From contig OZ035960.1 in assembly GCA_964034945.1 (NCBI GenBank), positions 31,054,368 through 31,118,367 of the forward strand: a DNA stretch of 64,000 nucleotides, given 5' to 3'. Position 1 is the first letter of the stretch. The number at the start of each line of letters is the position of its first letter. Shown piece after piece: positions 32,201 to 42,055 of the stretch. Both the position numbers and the translations under genes were made by a program. Origin of the DNA: Chrysopilus asiliformis (taxonomy: Eukaryota; Arthropoda; Insecta; Diptera; Rhagionidae). The notes beneath the pieces are model-generated. The model did not search any database. It was not told where the DNA came from and saw only the letters and a list, made by a program, of their open reading frames with translations.

Positions 32201-33321
32201 AAATTGTCTTTTTGAGCGTAAGCTCTAAACTTCCGATCAGCAGGTCGCACCTCCTTTACTTCATGATTATGTTTTTTCATTAAATTCCATGTTCCTTCGT
32301 CTATAATATTCGACCCAACCCCAGAATCAATCTGCATTTGGATCATCGTATTCCCAACTTTCGCCCATATGAACTCGTCCGTGTCTCCTACCGTAGCAAC
32401 CATATCTACAGCTTCTACTTCTTCGTCCTCTTCCTCCTGCACCGCGTGTATTTTGCGACGCTTCTGGGTGGATATCTTGTTTGGCAAATAGTCCTGCTCG
32501 CTCACCCTTTTTTTCCCATAAACCTTAGGTCTTTTCTCATAACCACTGCTCGCATCGCTGGTCCTACGCAAAGGTAATGCACTGTCAGGAGTTCTACACG
32601 CCGCTCTAAAGTGATTTTTCCGGCCACAACGGCCGCATGTTTTCCCAATTGCCGGACATTTTCTCCACGAACCATGGTTCAATCCACACGCCGAGCAGTT
32701 CGGCGCTTTCGTTGCCTGTACTCTACAGATTGATTCCTCTCTGTTTTTCATCAATGAGGTCATTTGTTCACTAGTATTTTTTGTTTGCTGGTAAACCTTA
32801 GTTTTTTTTATAAGTGTATCGAGGGTTAATTTCGCATCTTGTAGTAGAATCTCACGTAATTCTCGAGGTGCTACCAGGAGAGCTTTATCTATGACCGCGA
32901 TGCTTTGCCGCTCCAGCAAAGTCTCACCAAAATGACATTTTTTAGCTTGCATTTGCGATCGCATAATAAACTTTTCTAACGTCTCGTCTGGCTGTGGTGC
33001 CATTGTGTGGAACAGATATCTTTCGTGGCACTCGTGTCTCTTTGGAGCAAAGTACTCGTCGAGTTTTTCAAACGCTACCAAATAAGGGTCAATATCCTCA
33101 TTTGGTTCTACATCTGCTTCCGGTATTCCGTAGAATATCTCCTGTAGTTCCATTCCTCCATAGCCCAACAACAAATTCCTTTTCGCCTTGCCATCTGTAA
33201 TGGTAGTTGCATCACAGCAGATTGTGAATGCACGCTTCCACTTTTCCCAGGCTAATCTCTGGTCCGTTTGTGACACGCCTGCGATCGAGAATGCCGGCAA
33301 ATTTCCGAAAACTCGGTCCAT
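29245..33321 (-). CDS. Gag-pol polyprotein of Ty3/gypsy retrotransposon
   Basis: One 1358-residue frame encodes all proteins needed for reverse transcription and integration. Gag occupies about residues 1-200. Two zinc knuckles follow: an atypical CX2CX3HX5C (Cys209-Cys222) and a canonical CX2CX4HX4C (Cys229-Cys242). Protease has the active site Asp332-Ser-Gly. Reverse transcriptase spans about 455-665 with Asp553 and FVDD (Asp615, Asp616). RNase H spans about 750-875 with Asp762, Glu803, Asp828 and Asp871. Integrase has a zinc-binding HHCC region (His974, His977, Cys1007, Cys1010) and a catalytic D,D35E triad at Asp1038, Asp1093 and Glu1129, then a basic C-terminal tail. All key residues are present and no stop or frameshift interrupts the frame. 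Gag and pol are fused without a frameshift site, so the Gag:Pol ratio must be set another way. The ATG at 33321 is the first in frame after the leader repeats. Confidence 0.97.
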   Translation of the reverse strand: MDRVFGNLPAFSIAGVSQTDQRLAWEKWKRAFTICCDATTITDGKAKRNLLLGYGGMELQEIFYGIPEADVEPNEDIDPYLVAFEKLDEYFAPKRHECHERYLFHTMAPQPDETLEKFIMRSQMQAKKCHFGETLLERQSIAVIDKALLVAPRELREILLQDAKLTLDTLIKKTKVYQQTKNTSEQMTSLMKNREESICRVQATKAPNCSACGLNHGSWRKCPAIGKTCGRCGRKNHFRAACRTPDSALPLRRTSDASSGYEKRPKVYGKKRVSEQDYLPNKISTQKRRKIHAVQEEEDEEVEAVDMVATVGDTDEFIWAKVGNTMIQMQIDSGVGSNIIDEGTWNLMKKHNHEVKEVRPADRKFRAYAQKDNLQTMGMFDASIEIEDKGKILQTRARFYVIKEGPQPLLGKNTAQELGVLVIGLPSQRHPQGIQHITQAKSFPKFKGIKVRIPTDKSVPPIAQKLRRLPIAVLRKVEQKLDELLASGIIEKVQQPSEWISPMVIVLKDSGDIRLCLDMRRANSAVKREIHPLPTLEDIRVKLRDAKYFSRLDIKDAFHQLELHEESRSLTTFITHKGLFRFTRLLFGLSSAPEIFQKTLETILSDCEFALNFVDDIIVFGKTLEQHDIALEKVLNTLKEYNILLNSSKCVFRLQEIEFVGHRFNGDGIAPSDDKIEALVKCRSPINKAEVRSFLGLVTYIGQFIRDLATLTFPLREISKNNSEFKWTQVEQEAFERLKEEVSNINILAHFDQSLQTRVVADASPVGLGAILLQFKKGTARVIAYASKALTKTEQKYHQTEKEALALVWAVERFKIYLLGIRFVLETDHKPLTMLFKPDSKPCMRVERWVLRLQAYRFDVVYRKGEENIADPLSRLLNLENAMPFDPDCDVFIRNITELAAVDLEEVEKATDSDDELRDLRECLESGKWDFKMENLKAFLPFRDEFGSSGRLVIRGDRLIIPRALRFRMLQLGHEGHPGQTVMTRRLRYICWWPGIDRDIKDFIRKCAGCLAVSTPDPPEPMKRRELPRAPWVAIAIDFMGPLPSQEHLLVVVDYYSRYKEVKIMRSITAKDVIKHLEEIFIRLGYPESITLDNGRQFVSTEFEDYCHLRGIQLMFTTPYWPSENGEVERQNRSLLKRLRISHSLKRDWKQDLQGYLMMYYTTPHSTTGRTPTELLFGRTIRSKLPRLATISHPRFLSDVADLDKSRKEKGKYREDNKRKARISDIVPGEKVMMKNVIVGNKLTPTFNTENVKVLSKQGSRVTVENEGTGKTYQRNSSHLKRVPAHTLTTEINPLSPTRCSIMQTSEPLTEAANRKEVAVEEDIQDETRQRQLVPRGRATQERPCRTKTKPAKFQDYV

Positions 33322-33359
33322 AATCGTGTGGTTTTTTCTCGCCTATTTCCCAGGGGACT

Positions 33360-33572
33360 CTCGTGCCCAGGGCTTCTCGCGTCCCGATTTTCTAGCGTCC
33401 AGGTTTTCTCGCGTACAAAACTTCTCGCGTCCAGGCCTTTTTTGCCTCAGGGACTTCTCGCTTCCGAGACTTCTCGCGTCAAGGTCTTCTCGCGTCAGGG
33501 ACTTCTCGCGTCCGAGACTTCTCGCATCCGAGACTTCTCGCGTCCCGGTTTTCTCGTGTCTTTTCTCGTGGG
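33360..33572 (-). repeat. 16-bp tandem repeats in the retroelement leader
   Basis: The plus strand shows CTTCTCGCGTCnnnGA units; starts at 33454, 33470, 33486, 33502, 33518, 33534 and 33550 are exactly 16 bp apart, with looser copies back to 33373. On the element's sense strand the unit reads GACGCGAGAAG. It lies between the PBS and the gag start, where packaging or translation-control signals of LTR elements usually are. Sixteen is not a multiple of three and no coding role is proposed. Confidence 0.9.
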
Positions 33573-33720
33573 GCTCACTGACTAGTCGTGGCGCCGTTCA
33601 AACTTTTCACTGTAACAGAGGACTTCTCGCAGTTTCAAAGTTTTATATATCTTGACTTTTCTGAATTTACCTTCTCAATGTGCTCATCCAATTAATTAAT
33701 TGATTTACAAGATGAAAATT

Positions 33721-33738
33721 ATCCCATCCTCGTCGCCA
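33721..33738 (-). other. Primer binding site
   Basis: On the minus strand TGGCGACGAGGATGGGAT begins two bases after the 5' LTR. Starting with TGG, the complement of tRNA 3' CCA, it is in the standard place for the tRNA primer. I do not assign the tRNA species. Confidence 0.85.
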
Positions 33739-33740
33739 TT

Positions 33741-33872
33741 TGTGGTAAATGAAACAAGAGAATTCAATGCTGCTAAAACAACGTGTTTATTCTTAGCTGG
33801 TCCAACTACTACTGACTTAATATCTAAACAACTGCTAGAGTGTCTTGTACTCTAGTTGACTAGAGTACCACA
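33741..33872 (-). repeat. 5' LTR of the gypsy element
   Basis: Identical to the LTR at 29091-29222. It should contain the promoter of the element. It is followed on the plus side by the target duplication GGTAA (33873-33877). Confidence 0.97.
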
Positions 33873-33979
33873 GGTAATGTATTGTTTTGCCACTTACGCC
33901 ACTTACCAAGTCTGCACTTACGCGGTTTCGAGTTACGCGGAACCAATTAACTGCGTAATTCGAGGGATACATGTATTTC

Positions 33980-35227
33980 AATTCGGACTTAACTTTTGAG
34001 TTTCGTAAAATTATCTTCAACCGTTTTCGAGTTTTGCGATAAGGAGTTGCCCATAAAATACGTCACGTTTTTTTTTTTTTTTATTAATTTTTAACACCCA
34101 CTCGTCGTTTTTTTCGGAATTTTTTGTATGAAGTTTAGTATTCCCGCCGTAACACCACCCCCTTATATTCCAAACTTTGTTTTTCTTAAATGTCGATAAT
34201 TCTGTCATAGGAAAAAAATTCATTAAAAAAATAATAACTTCCCAAGCGGTATTTTTGCGAATAGTAACGTTACCACTTGAGATAAATGCTGCTTGGGTCC
34301 GGTAACACCTGAAAGAATTTTCAAAAACATTCAAAAAAACCCAACCAAATTAGTTAAATCAACACAACTTTAATAACTAATATTAGATATTTAAGTTTTG
34401 ATGAAAGAAAGTTGGGAAAAAGTTTTCCTTCGATTTCGAAAATTGGGGAATTTTGTTTCAAGAAAGTGAGATAAATTATTTACCACAGAAACAATGCAAC
34501 AGCAACCGCATTCTTATTGGGTGTGTAGAAACTTTGTATGAATGAAAGTTTGGACAGGGTTTATTGCACAGTCTTTAAGTTTTTTCCAATATTTGTATGA
34601 AAACAAACTTTGATTGGAATTTTGCGTTTGGGTAAAATAATCACTAAAATTTATTTGACCGCCTGATGTTGTTGACAATCACCTACTTTTGAGTGCATTG
34701 TTTGCAAAGGGTTTGTAGATTTTTTCTAAAAATTATCCAGAAAAAATATCTGTTGTGAACAGCACATGACTTTCTTATACAAAATCTACATTCTTTTCGA
34801 GTGCACTGTAACCCGACGAATAAAATGTTGGTTTATTTAAAAATATGAATTTTTATTTTACAAAATCTGAAATATCTCGATAACGGTAAAAAATCTCGTT
34901 TTAGAGTAAAGGGCAAAAATGTAGAGAATTTCATTATCTATAATTCTTCCCTTAACTTTGTTAAGAGACCGTCAGTTTGCAAGCAATTCGGAAAAACCTA
35001 TTTTCAACATTTTAATGAAAATATCTCCATAATGACAAAATATACCGAATATTGGTAGAAAATAAAATTGTGGGGATCGTTATTCGGTTTAATTCGCATT
35101 ATACATAGAATTACGGAAAAATCGTTAGTTTTCGTATAGTAAAAAACCGATTTTATTAAATAACGGTATGACTCGATAACAATTTGAAATTCCACGTTCT
35201 TGTAAAAGAAAAAATCTATAAAATTTC
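33980..35227. other. AT-rich non-coding stretch
   Basis: Contains AAAATACGTCACG followed by a T run (34056-34082), a combination I have seen in insect repeats, and AT-rich sequence with TCTCGATAACGG-type fragments of dispersed repeats. No gene was recognised. Confidence 0.45.
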
Positions 35228-35230
35228 ATT

Positions 35231-36036
35231 GGGCGCATTCAGTGAACTGAGCCGCTCAGAAGTTTTTTGAGCAGCTTACTGGCTCAGTTACTGAATGCAA
35301 CCGTTCTTTCTGAGCGGCTCAGCTTTTTTACTGAGCGGCATAAAAGTACGCTCAATTAGTGAGCGCTGCGAAACGTCAAAATGGTCGACATTTTTAGCGG
35401 GTGTCGTACCCCGCAGCATGGAGTATTGAGTGGTACAATTGCAGTCTTCAGCAATTTTTGAAATTGGTCCAAGATTTAATGAATCAGTAATTGCTGATTA
35501 TTGAGAAAAAAATCTTATCCCGTTCTATTAAAACTCAAGACACTTTGACAACAGCGATGTCCCCCTATTACAATTGTAGTAAATCTACTACTATTTTCGC
35601 CTTCAAAAGCCTTAGTGCGTAGTAAATCAAATCTACTACTATTTTTTGTAAAATATATGAATCAACCAAAAAATTGTATTATACATGTGAAATGTAAAAA
35701 GCTTCTAACCAAATTAAATATGAGGCAACAAAAGAAGTTTTTAAATGTCATTTTCTGAACTACAGCAAGTTTTTTGTTGATAGAATTTTGGTATTATGAA
35801 TGATAAAGCTATTTAGCTTTAATTATACAAATTGGTATATCGGCATAGGTAGAAAAGGTTTTTTTTTGAAAATCTGCTACTATTAGTATCAATCTACTAC
35901 TATTTTTGGTCCAATCTACTTCCCTCCTAAGGCAAATTGGGGCCATCCCTGTTTGACAGTTGATGGTTTGCGATCAGCATGAACTGAGCAATGCGTTCAA
36001 GTCGCTCCAGAGCGACTCAGTTCACTGAATGAGCCC
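35231..36036. mobile_element. MITE with GGGC ends and ATT flanks
   Basis: The left end GGGCGCATTCAGTGAACTGA and the right complement GGGCTCATTCAGTGAACTGA match with one mismatch. Direct ATT lies at 35228-35230 and 36037-36039. The subterminal motif GAGCGGCTCAG recurs (35250-35335). The 806-bp interior is non-coding, with repeated CTACTACTATT segments (35585-35910). GGGC ends and a 3-bp duplication fit Harbinger, although ATT is not the usual TWA. Confidence 0.8.
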
Positions 36037-36104
36037 ATTGTCTCTAACTTCTGTTATACATAAGACTACTGAAAACTGCTTAGTATTGGAGTAATTGCGA
36101 AAAA

Positions 36105-36300
36105 CGAAATTGTGATTTTTTAAAAAAGTTACTTCCTTTTAACGGGTTTTCAGTAAAAGTTGACAGGATCGTCCTATTCCAGGCACAACCATCCCTGTAA
36201 AATTTCATGGCTCTAGCTCTATTATTTTTTGAGAAATCTTGTACACAGACTGACAGACTGAGAGACTGACAGACTGAGAGACAGACAGACAGAAAAACGG
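36105..36300 (-). repeat. Dispersed repeat family R, copy 2
   Basis: Same blocks as at 28625, here followed by CAGACTGACAGACTGAGAGA and further GACAGACA units (36245-36292). It shows that family R, like P and Q, can end in such an array. Confidence 0.7.
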
Positions 36301-36304
36301 CTTT

Positions 36305-37438
36305 GTAATAATGTTCCAATCGACTCATGGTATTCGAGAAATGTTTTTTAAGCAAAATCGAAATTTTTTATGAATACATACCTTTATTATACTGCGTATA
36401 ATAATGTAAAAATTTAAAATATATATTCGGCCATATTTCGATCGTAAAATATGGGTGTAATTAATAATTTGTATACAGTTTCGTAATTAATACCATTTTG
36501 TGTTACAAATGCCTTTGCATGCAGCAATTACTTCCTAAATGAAATATTGATTAGAATAACGCTTTAAGCGATAAAAATTATCATCAATATTCTAATATGA
36601 TTGACGCCTTTTATCGCTCATACTTCACTCCAATTCGTTACCAGTAAATTACTTTCACAGATTTAGTTGAGTGCAATGTCAGGGTCAAGATAACAACAAA
36701 ATGCATTAGAAAAATAATGACTAAAACGATAAAATAGAATATCGAACGCAATAAATCGTATTTGTAACGACTATCAAGAATCTCAACGAGAATTTTATCT
36801 TTATCGTAATTCTATTTATTTATTAAAAGCGATAAATTTAATATGGGATACTGTCTTGGGTAATTATTTGCCGCTATTGTATGTGGCGACACTAAAAGGG
36901 AATTTGCTTCGAATTAATAAACTTCAAATAAAAATAAGATCCACGTATAGTACAATTTTATGTTTCGATTGCATGCTTAAATAATCCAAAATTCTATTAA
37001 ATCGTTTAATCGTAATCCCTAATGGTGCACAGCACTTGAGTAGACGTTGTCTGACATCCACAATTAGGTGAGTCCTTGATGTTTTCCGCAATATTGACGG
37101 TAATAAGGTAAACTTGTGTTACGTGATAAACACCTTAAGTGGAAGTTACACTTCAATTAAAAGTTATACGGAATACATTTTGGATATGTACTTGGCCAAA
37201 ACTTTCACTTAATTAGATTTCATATTCATAGAATAAAGGAAAAAAATAAAACACAGAAAAAAGGATCTCATTTCGTAATTCCCTGTAATTATATCTTAAT
37301 TAAAAAGTCTGCGCTTAATTTATTTTTAATTGAAACTTGCGGTAAAATGCAGGGAATTTTCATTTAGTTTCTCTGATGAGATTAAAATTACTTTTATGAT
37401 AATAAGTATAGTTGAACTATTTTCATGTAATTTTTATA
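36305..37438. other. AT-rich non-coding stretch
   Basis: Many TAATTA and GCGATAAA motifs, but no ordered repeat, gene or terminal repeat was recognised. Confidence 0.45.
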
Positions 37439-37446
37439 CTCTATAT

Positions 37447-37913
37447 CAGGCTTATCCAACCCGGAGTATGCGGACCGCATGCGGCCCCGGACGTGTTTGA
37501 ATATGGCCCAATAAAAACTGATATACATATTTACAAACTTTATGAATAAATGAAGTTTAACACTCTAACTGCCGCGACAGTTTTAAGCCTTTTTCGAATA
37601 TTTAGTTGTCAGTCAAAAAGGCACTAAGAGAAAAGAAAATTGAAACAAAATTATACCTAAATGTTATTTTATTACCATAAAATGTGTGAAACATCAAAAA
37701 ATCGTTGCGGTTGCAACGAACACTTTAATAATTTTCATTGTGGCCGTTGTGTACAGTTAGGTGTCAGGTCTTAAAATTGTTAATTAAGTATGTATATATT
37801 CTACGTTTTTTACTAATCATCTATCTTTAGGGTTAGTATATTTTATTTGTGGCCCAATACAACTCGTCTTCTCCCAATGTGGCCCAGGATAGCTAAAAGG
37901 TTGGACACCCCTG
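37447..37913. mobile_element. hAT-like non-autonomous element with 8-bp duplication
   Basis: The left end CAGGCTTATCCAACC and the right complement CAGGGGTGTCCAACC are typical hAT-style ends. Direct CTCTATAT flanks it at 37439-37446 and 37914-37921, a perfect 8-bp duplication as made by hAT transposases. A TGTGGCCCA motif occurs near the right end. A piggyBac-like MITE lies inside, so the hAT copy is older than that one. No transposase frame. Confidence 0.9.
37561..37772 (-). mobile_element. piggyBac-like MITE, CACTCTAACTGCC family, copy 2
   Basis: It abuts TTAA at 37557-37560 and starts CACTCTAACTGCCGCGACAG. The rest is the reverse complement of the copy at 7527, through AGGTGTCAGGTC. The second end is truncated, about 20 bp short of a full terminal repeat. 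It lies inside the hAT-like element. Confidence 0.8.
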
Positions 37914-37921
37914 CTCTATAT

Positions 37922-38600
37922 GATATATTTACCATATATGAGTATATTAGATTTAGTATACCGTTTGTAACGAATCGAACCAATCATCATACCCAAAAAT
38001 GAACTACGCCAGGGTGTTAGGGAAGACAAAAAATTTGGATTTCCGCATGTTCGCCCGATTGTCTATCTGTATGTCCTCAAAAACCATAATTTCCGCAAGG
38101 ATTGAGCTAGAGACTTGAATTTTTTCCTTTGAAAAACTCTAGTTTTAGAGTTTCTCGTAAAAAGAAAGGCTAAGTTCTTGAACGGGTAAAATCGGACTAT
38201 TCCTTCCCCCTCTACCGTGCAAACGAAACAGTTTTTTGCAATTTTCTCGAAAACGGTGTGTCATATTGAAAAATGCATACAGGTAAAAAGTGCTTAGAAT
38301 AGGATTTTACATAACTTATCTATACATCAAAAACCACTCCTTCCCCCTCCCCAATACAAATTGACTACTTTTTTTCTATTTTCTCGAAAACGGTTAGTCG
38401 TATTGAAACATTTGTTAAGGCAAACTCTGTTTAGAATATGGTTTTACATAAGCGTTATATACATCAACATCCAATCGGACCACTCCTTTCCCCCTCTCCT
38501 ATATAAATGGATTTTTTTGAATAAACATTTTGTCTGCCAGCATACAGAGTAGTTGACGATTGGCCTCTGGCGATTGCAGCTTTTCTTAAATTTATTAACT
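37922..38600 (+). repeat. Dispersed repeat family P, copy 2
   Basis: It contains TACCGTTTGTAACGAATCGA, GGATTGAGCTAGAGACTTGA and repeated units with CTCGAAAACGGTnnnTCGTATTGAAA and CCCCCTC. The repeated unit of about 130 bp matches the array at 50.9-51.5 kb. It starts immediately after the hAT duplication. Confidence 0.65.
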
Positions 38601-38739
38601 TATTTTGATCTAAACTAATCCATTTGTGTTCACAGTAGAACGTATGAAATTAAGAAATATTAAAACGGCGAAGCCCCTAGTGTATTTTTAAAAATACACA
38701 CTGCATATCTCGATAACGGCTTAAAATGAAGGACTATAA

Positions 38740-39201
38740 TGCGGCGGTCACACGACGCTGTTTTGCCAGCGCTACTAGCTATTTGGCTGTTAGCAGCCAT
38801 TTCAGCAGCACCGTGTGAACCCTAGTAGGCTGCTACTAACAGCAGCAGCGCGATGATTTTAGCAGCGCTATTGAAGTAGAGACCGTTCTACTTTGCCAGC
38901 GCTACTAGGGATCACGTGACCCTGTCGCATGGTTTCTGAGCTGTCAAAAGTTTGATAAGTGGTGAAGTTTGTTTATTGTAAATTGTTATTTTACGTTTAT
39001 TTATTTAAATTTGTGTGTTACGTTTATTATTTAAAAAATCTCCCAGATTCAAATGTCAAACCACTGTTTTGCTACTTGCCAGCGCTACTGAAGTATAAAT
39101 CGTGTGAACCCTCTCAGTACGCTGGCTGCTGTTGGTACTTGCCAGCGCTGCTAACCAACAGCAGCCAGCGGTTGGCAAAACAGCGTCGTGTGACCGCCGC
39201 A
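38740..39201 (+). mobile_element. Harbinger-like MITE, uninterrupted family member
   Basis: 462 bp with 28-bp inverted ends TGCGGCGGTCACACGACGCT... that match exactly. Direct TAA lies at 38737-38739 and 39202-39204. It carries the intact internal site GGCTGTTAGCAGCC (TTA at 38790-38792) into which relatives at 1.5 kb have inserted. Internal features are CCAGCGCTACTAG repeats, a CACGTG core and an AT-rich middle. No protein. Confidence 0.95.
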
Positions 39202-39239
39202 TAAAAGACAAAATTGTAGGTAATTTTACTGTCTATAAC

Positions 39240-39420
39240 CTTTGGAAAATGAAATTGCATTTTGGTTACTTCCGATTACCGGATTCCCACCAAAAGTTGA
39301 TAGGATTTTCCCATTCCAGAACCAAACACTCTTGTAAAATTTCATAGCTTTAATTCTAAAAGTTGTTGAGAAATCTTGTACGCAACTAACAGACTGACAG
39401 ACAGAAATACATTTTTGGAA
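39240..39420 (-). repeat. Dispersed repeat family R, copy 3
   Basis: Same ordered blocks as 28625 and 36105, ending CAGACTGACAGACAGAAA with only a minimal array. It lies about 40 bp after the Harbinger-like MITE. Confidence 0.7.
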
Positions 39421-39424
39421 TATG

Positions 39425-42055
39425 CATCGTGACACAGAAATCATATATATTTAAATCGTTCGCGTGTTACAATTTTATGAAACGAGCGAAATGTTTGAAA
39501 ATCATAGAATCCATTTCAAGTTTTTCCGGAAAATTTTCGGTTCAGAATCCCAAATATTATCTGCATGCGAAATTTCACATAAATCTGAAATCCATCAGCT
39601 CAATTCGTATGGTAATAAATCAATCTACCCACATACGAAAATTTTTGATTGGAAAACTCTTCCAAAAAGTCTTCTCTTGTACGAAAAAATTATCTTTTCC
39701 TTGTGAAATTTGTTCGTTGCCACTAATCTAACTCTTTAGAGACATAGTTATACCCACTATAGTTTATTGTCATTTATATTTCCTTTGATACAATCTACGA
39801 TGAATCCAAAAAGTTTAAAAACCCTAAAATTATCCGCGAATTTGAATGCAAAAATTGTTCCAATTTTCTCCGCGAGAAAAAGGAATTTTGTAGCAAGAAT
39901 TTTGCATTTTGTTGAAAAAGCAAAAAAAAAACACTAAATCTCAAGTTCACTAATTATGCAGCACTTAACTTTGCCAAAGGAAACATGATAATTTTTCTTG
40001 AAACAGTTAGGGATTAAGAACTTTCTCATCATTCCAGTAAAGGAGCTTAAACGTTTGTTTGTATTACTGGTTTTCATGTTAATTAAAAGTTGGAACACAC
40101 CTTCGTAAGGTAAGGTTTTACACCGTTTGAGATTAAAAATGAATTTTAACAGTTATTGGTTTTCTTGAAATAGAAGCTAAACGCCAAGAATTTCTGATAT
40201 TTAAAGATGAGTTTGAATTTCAAGTTACCTGAAGTAATAATTAAACTTGAAACAAGCGATTTTACTTAAGTTCCAACAGCGCAAAAAGGAATTTAAAAGT
40301 TTTAATAATCAAGGAGGGATAAACTTCCTTTTAAATATTTAAAATGAAATACTCTTTCATGGTCATTCCACTTAATGTTGAAGTTTTAAGAAACCTTGAA
40401 TATTTCGCGTTATTTAAATTTCCCGGAATGCTGGAAAAATATTTCAAACTTTAACCGAAATTCCAACCTAAGGCAATGTAATAAATATAGATAAAGGCCA
40501 AAAGGCCGATGTTCTACAAAAAAAAACGCGAAACAAGCCAAATTTCGATAGAGACTCCACTCTAATCGGGCGAACGAACCGCCAACGACCCCCAAAAGTA
40601 TTATTGCACCTGGATTGATTTACCTTTAGATATCGTCTAAACATCCATAGGTGGTGTGTAAAAATACCCGATGTACATTTTCTCTATGGTATTGGAGAGC
40701 ATAAAAAAGCGATAAAATCCCAGAATGAATTAAAATCACACACAACAAACAATGTGGGTACGTGCTACGCACTCACCGCGGCATGTTTCAATAGATTATC
40801 TAAAAATAAAGAATTTACGAGTACGGTAGGTACACCGGGCCTAAGAATAATCAAAGTGTAAATAATCTTTTTTCTTGTGCGTTTTTCGGTTATTATCTCA
40901 CAATACAAGTATCTGTTTTTGCTTTGTACTATTCCACATCTACATAAAATCGAGTCTATTGTAGAACTTTTCAATTCTTTAGACATTTTACCGGGAAATT
41001 TTCACCCTTGCCTAGATTCTAATTAAAATTTGAGTTCAACGGGTGAAAATTTAATTTAAAATAAAGACAATTTTTTGTTTCAGAAAAACTTGAGCGAGAA
41101 GACAATTTAACCGGAAAGACTCCTTTTGTGCTAGAAAATTAGCTATCGGTAGACTGATTATAACCTTCGCCTACCTGTACACTTTCTGAAAAATCACTTT
41201 TGGCCGCTGTCTACCCATTTAAGGGAAGTTATTTTCTTTCTCTGAATTTCATTTCCTTCAGACAGGGTTGTCTAACCTTGTTATTGTTTGATTGGCACAT
41301 TTATTCATTATCCATAAACCGATCCCATCCCGTCGCATAGTTTCTCGTGCTAAATGTCAGTTCCATCCTCAAATAATCAACAAATAAATAAATAAGAAAA
41401 AAACAATATAAAGAATAAACAATATAAAACAAAAGCAACAAGAAACATAAAACTTTTGGATAATATAGATAGATCGATCGGGTGGCAGTATACTATGACT
41501 CTAATTTCACTTTGTCCCGTTTGTTGTTGCTGTAGAAAGTTTTATTGTAGCCTCAAGGAAAGGTGTTACTGAAACTGAAACTCAGGTTTCCAAATGTTAT
41601 AGGCGTTTATTGGAAAGCCCAAAAAATACTCCTCAATATTTATAGGAAGCAAAAATCTATACCCGACAACAAAACAATTAACAAAATGTTATTTCGATAA
41701 ACTGATATGAAACAAGAGATGTAATTTTGATGCTATTTCTGAATTTTCTATTATCAGGAATGTGAATGTAATTATTTTTTGATCCTCACAATTCGTTTTT
41801 CTGTAGAACCATCCATAATCTCGAAGGGTGTTTAGTAATCCAATCTGTTATTCATTTAAGACATAATCAAAATCATTGCGGTTCGGATTTTTTTTCAATG
41901 ACGCGATACCCCAAATTTTACCTTGGCCTTCACAAATTTCGGTTGCTATAGAATCGTCAATTATAGATTTCGGCTTTAACAACATTTTTAAGGTTTTGGG
42001 TGCAATTTACTAAAATCAGAGGAACAGATAACACAGGAGTTTTATTTTTTGTTTA
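39425..42055. other. No supported gene
   Basis: AT-rich sequence with a few open frames of 60-100 codons that lack domains and codon bias. An A-rich CAACAAATAAATAAATAAG segment lies at 41378-41450. No transposon ends were recognised. Confidence 0.45.

Larger units (their letters stand above)
29091..33872 (-). mobile_element. Intact Ty3/gypsy LTR retrotransposon
   Basis: This 4782-bp element has two identical 132-bp LTRs bounded by TGTGGTA...TACCACA, a direct 5-bp duplication GGTAA (29086-29090 and 33873-33877), a primer binding site, a polypurine tract and one unbroken gag-pol frame. It is transcribed on the minus strand. Domain order protease-RT-RNaseH-integrase places it in Ty3/gypsy. The fused single frame and gag type resemble the Mag-like group of insect elements, which is inference. 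There is no envelope frame. Identical LTRs mean a recent insertion, and the copy may be mobile. Confidence 0.97.
28917..33975. mobile_element. Old pogo-like MITE split by the gypsy insertion
   Basis: The left part (28917-29090) and right part (33878-33975) both carry repeated CGAGTTACGCGG or TTCGAGTTACGCG motifs that face each other. The ends read ATAGAGATATTCGTCGAGTT and, complemented, ATGTATCCCTCGAATTACGC, diverged relatives of the CAGTAGAGA...TAATTCGA ends at 15421. Without the retrotransposon it would be about 270 bp. Its decay contrasts with the perfect LTR pair it contains. Confidence 0.6.

Noticed and set aside
33188..33655. 155-codon plus-strand frame
   Set aside because: Antisense to the retrotransposon leader and gag start; follows the 16-bp repeat.
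34017..34334. 105-codon minus-strand frame with a DEWVLKI-like stretch resembling an immunoglobulin-domain motif
   Set aside because: The match is a few residues next to a poly-Lys tract from a T run; no Cys pair or domain context.
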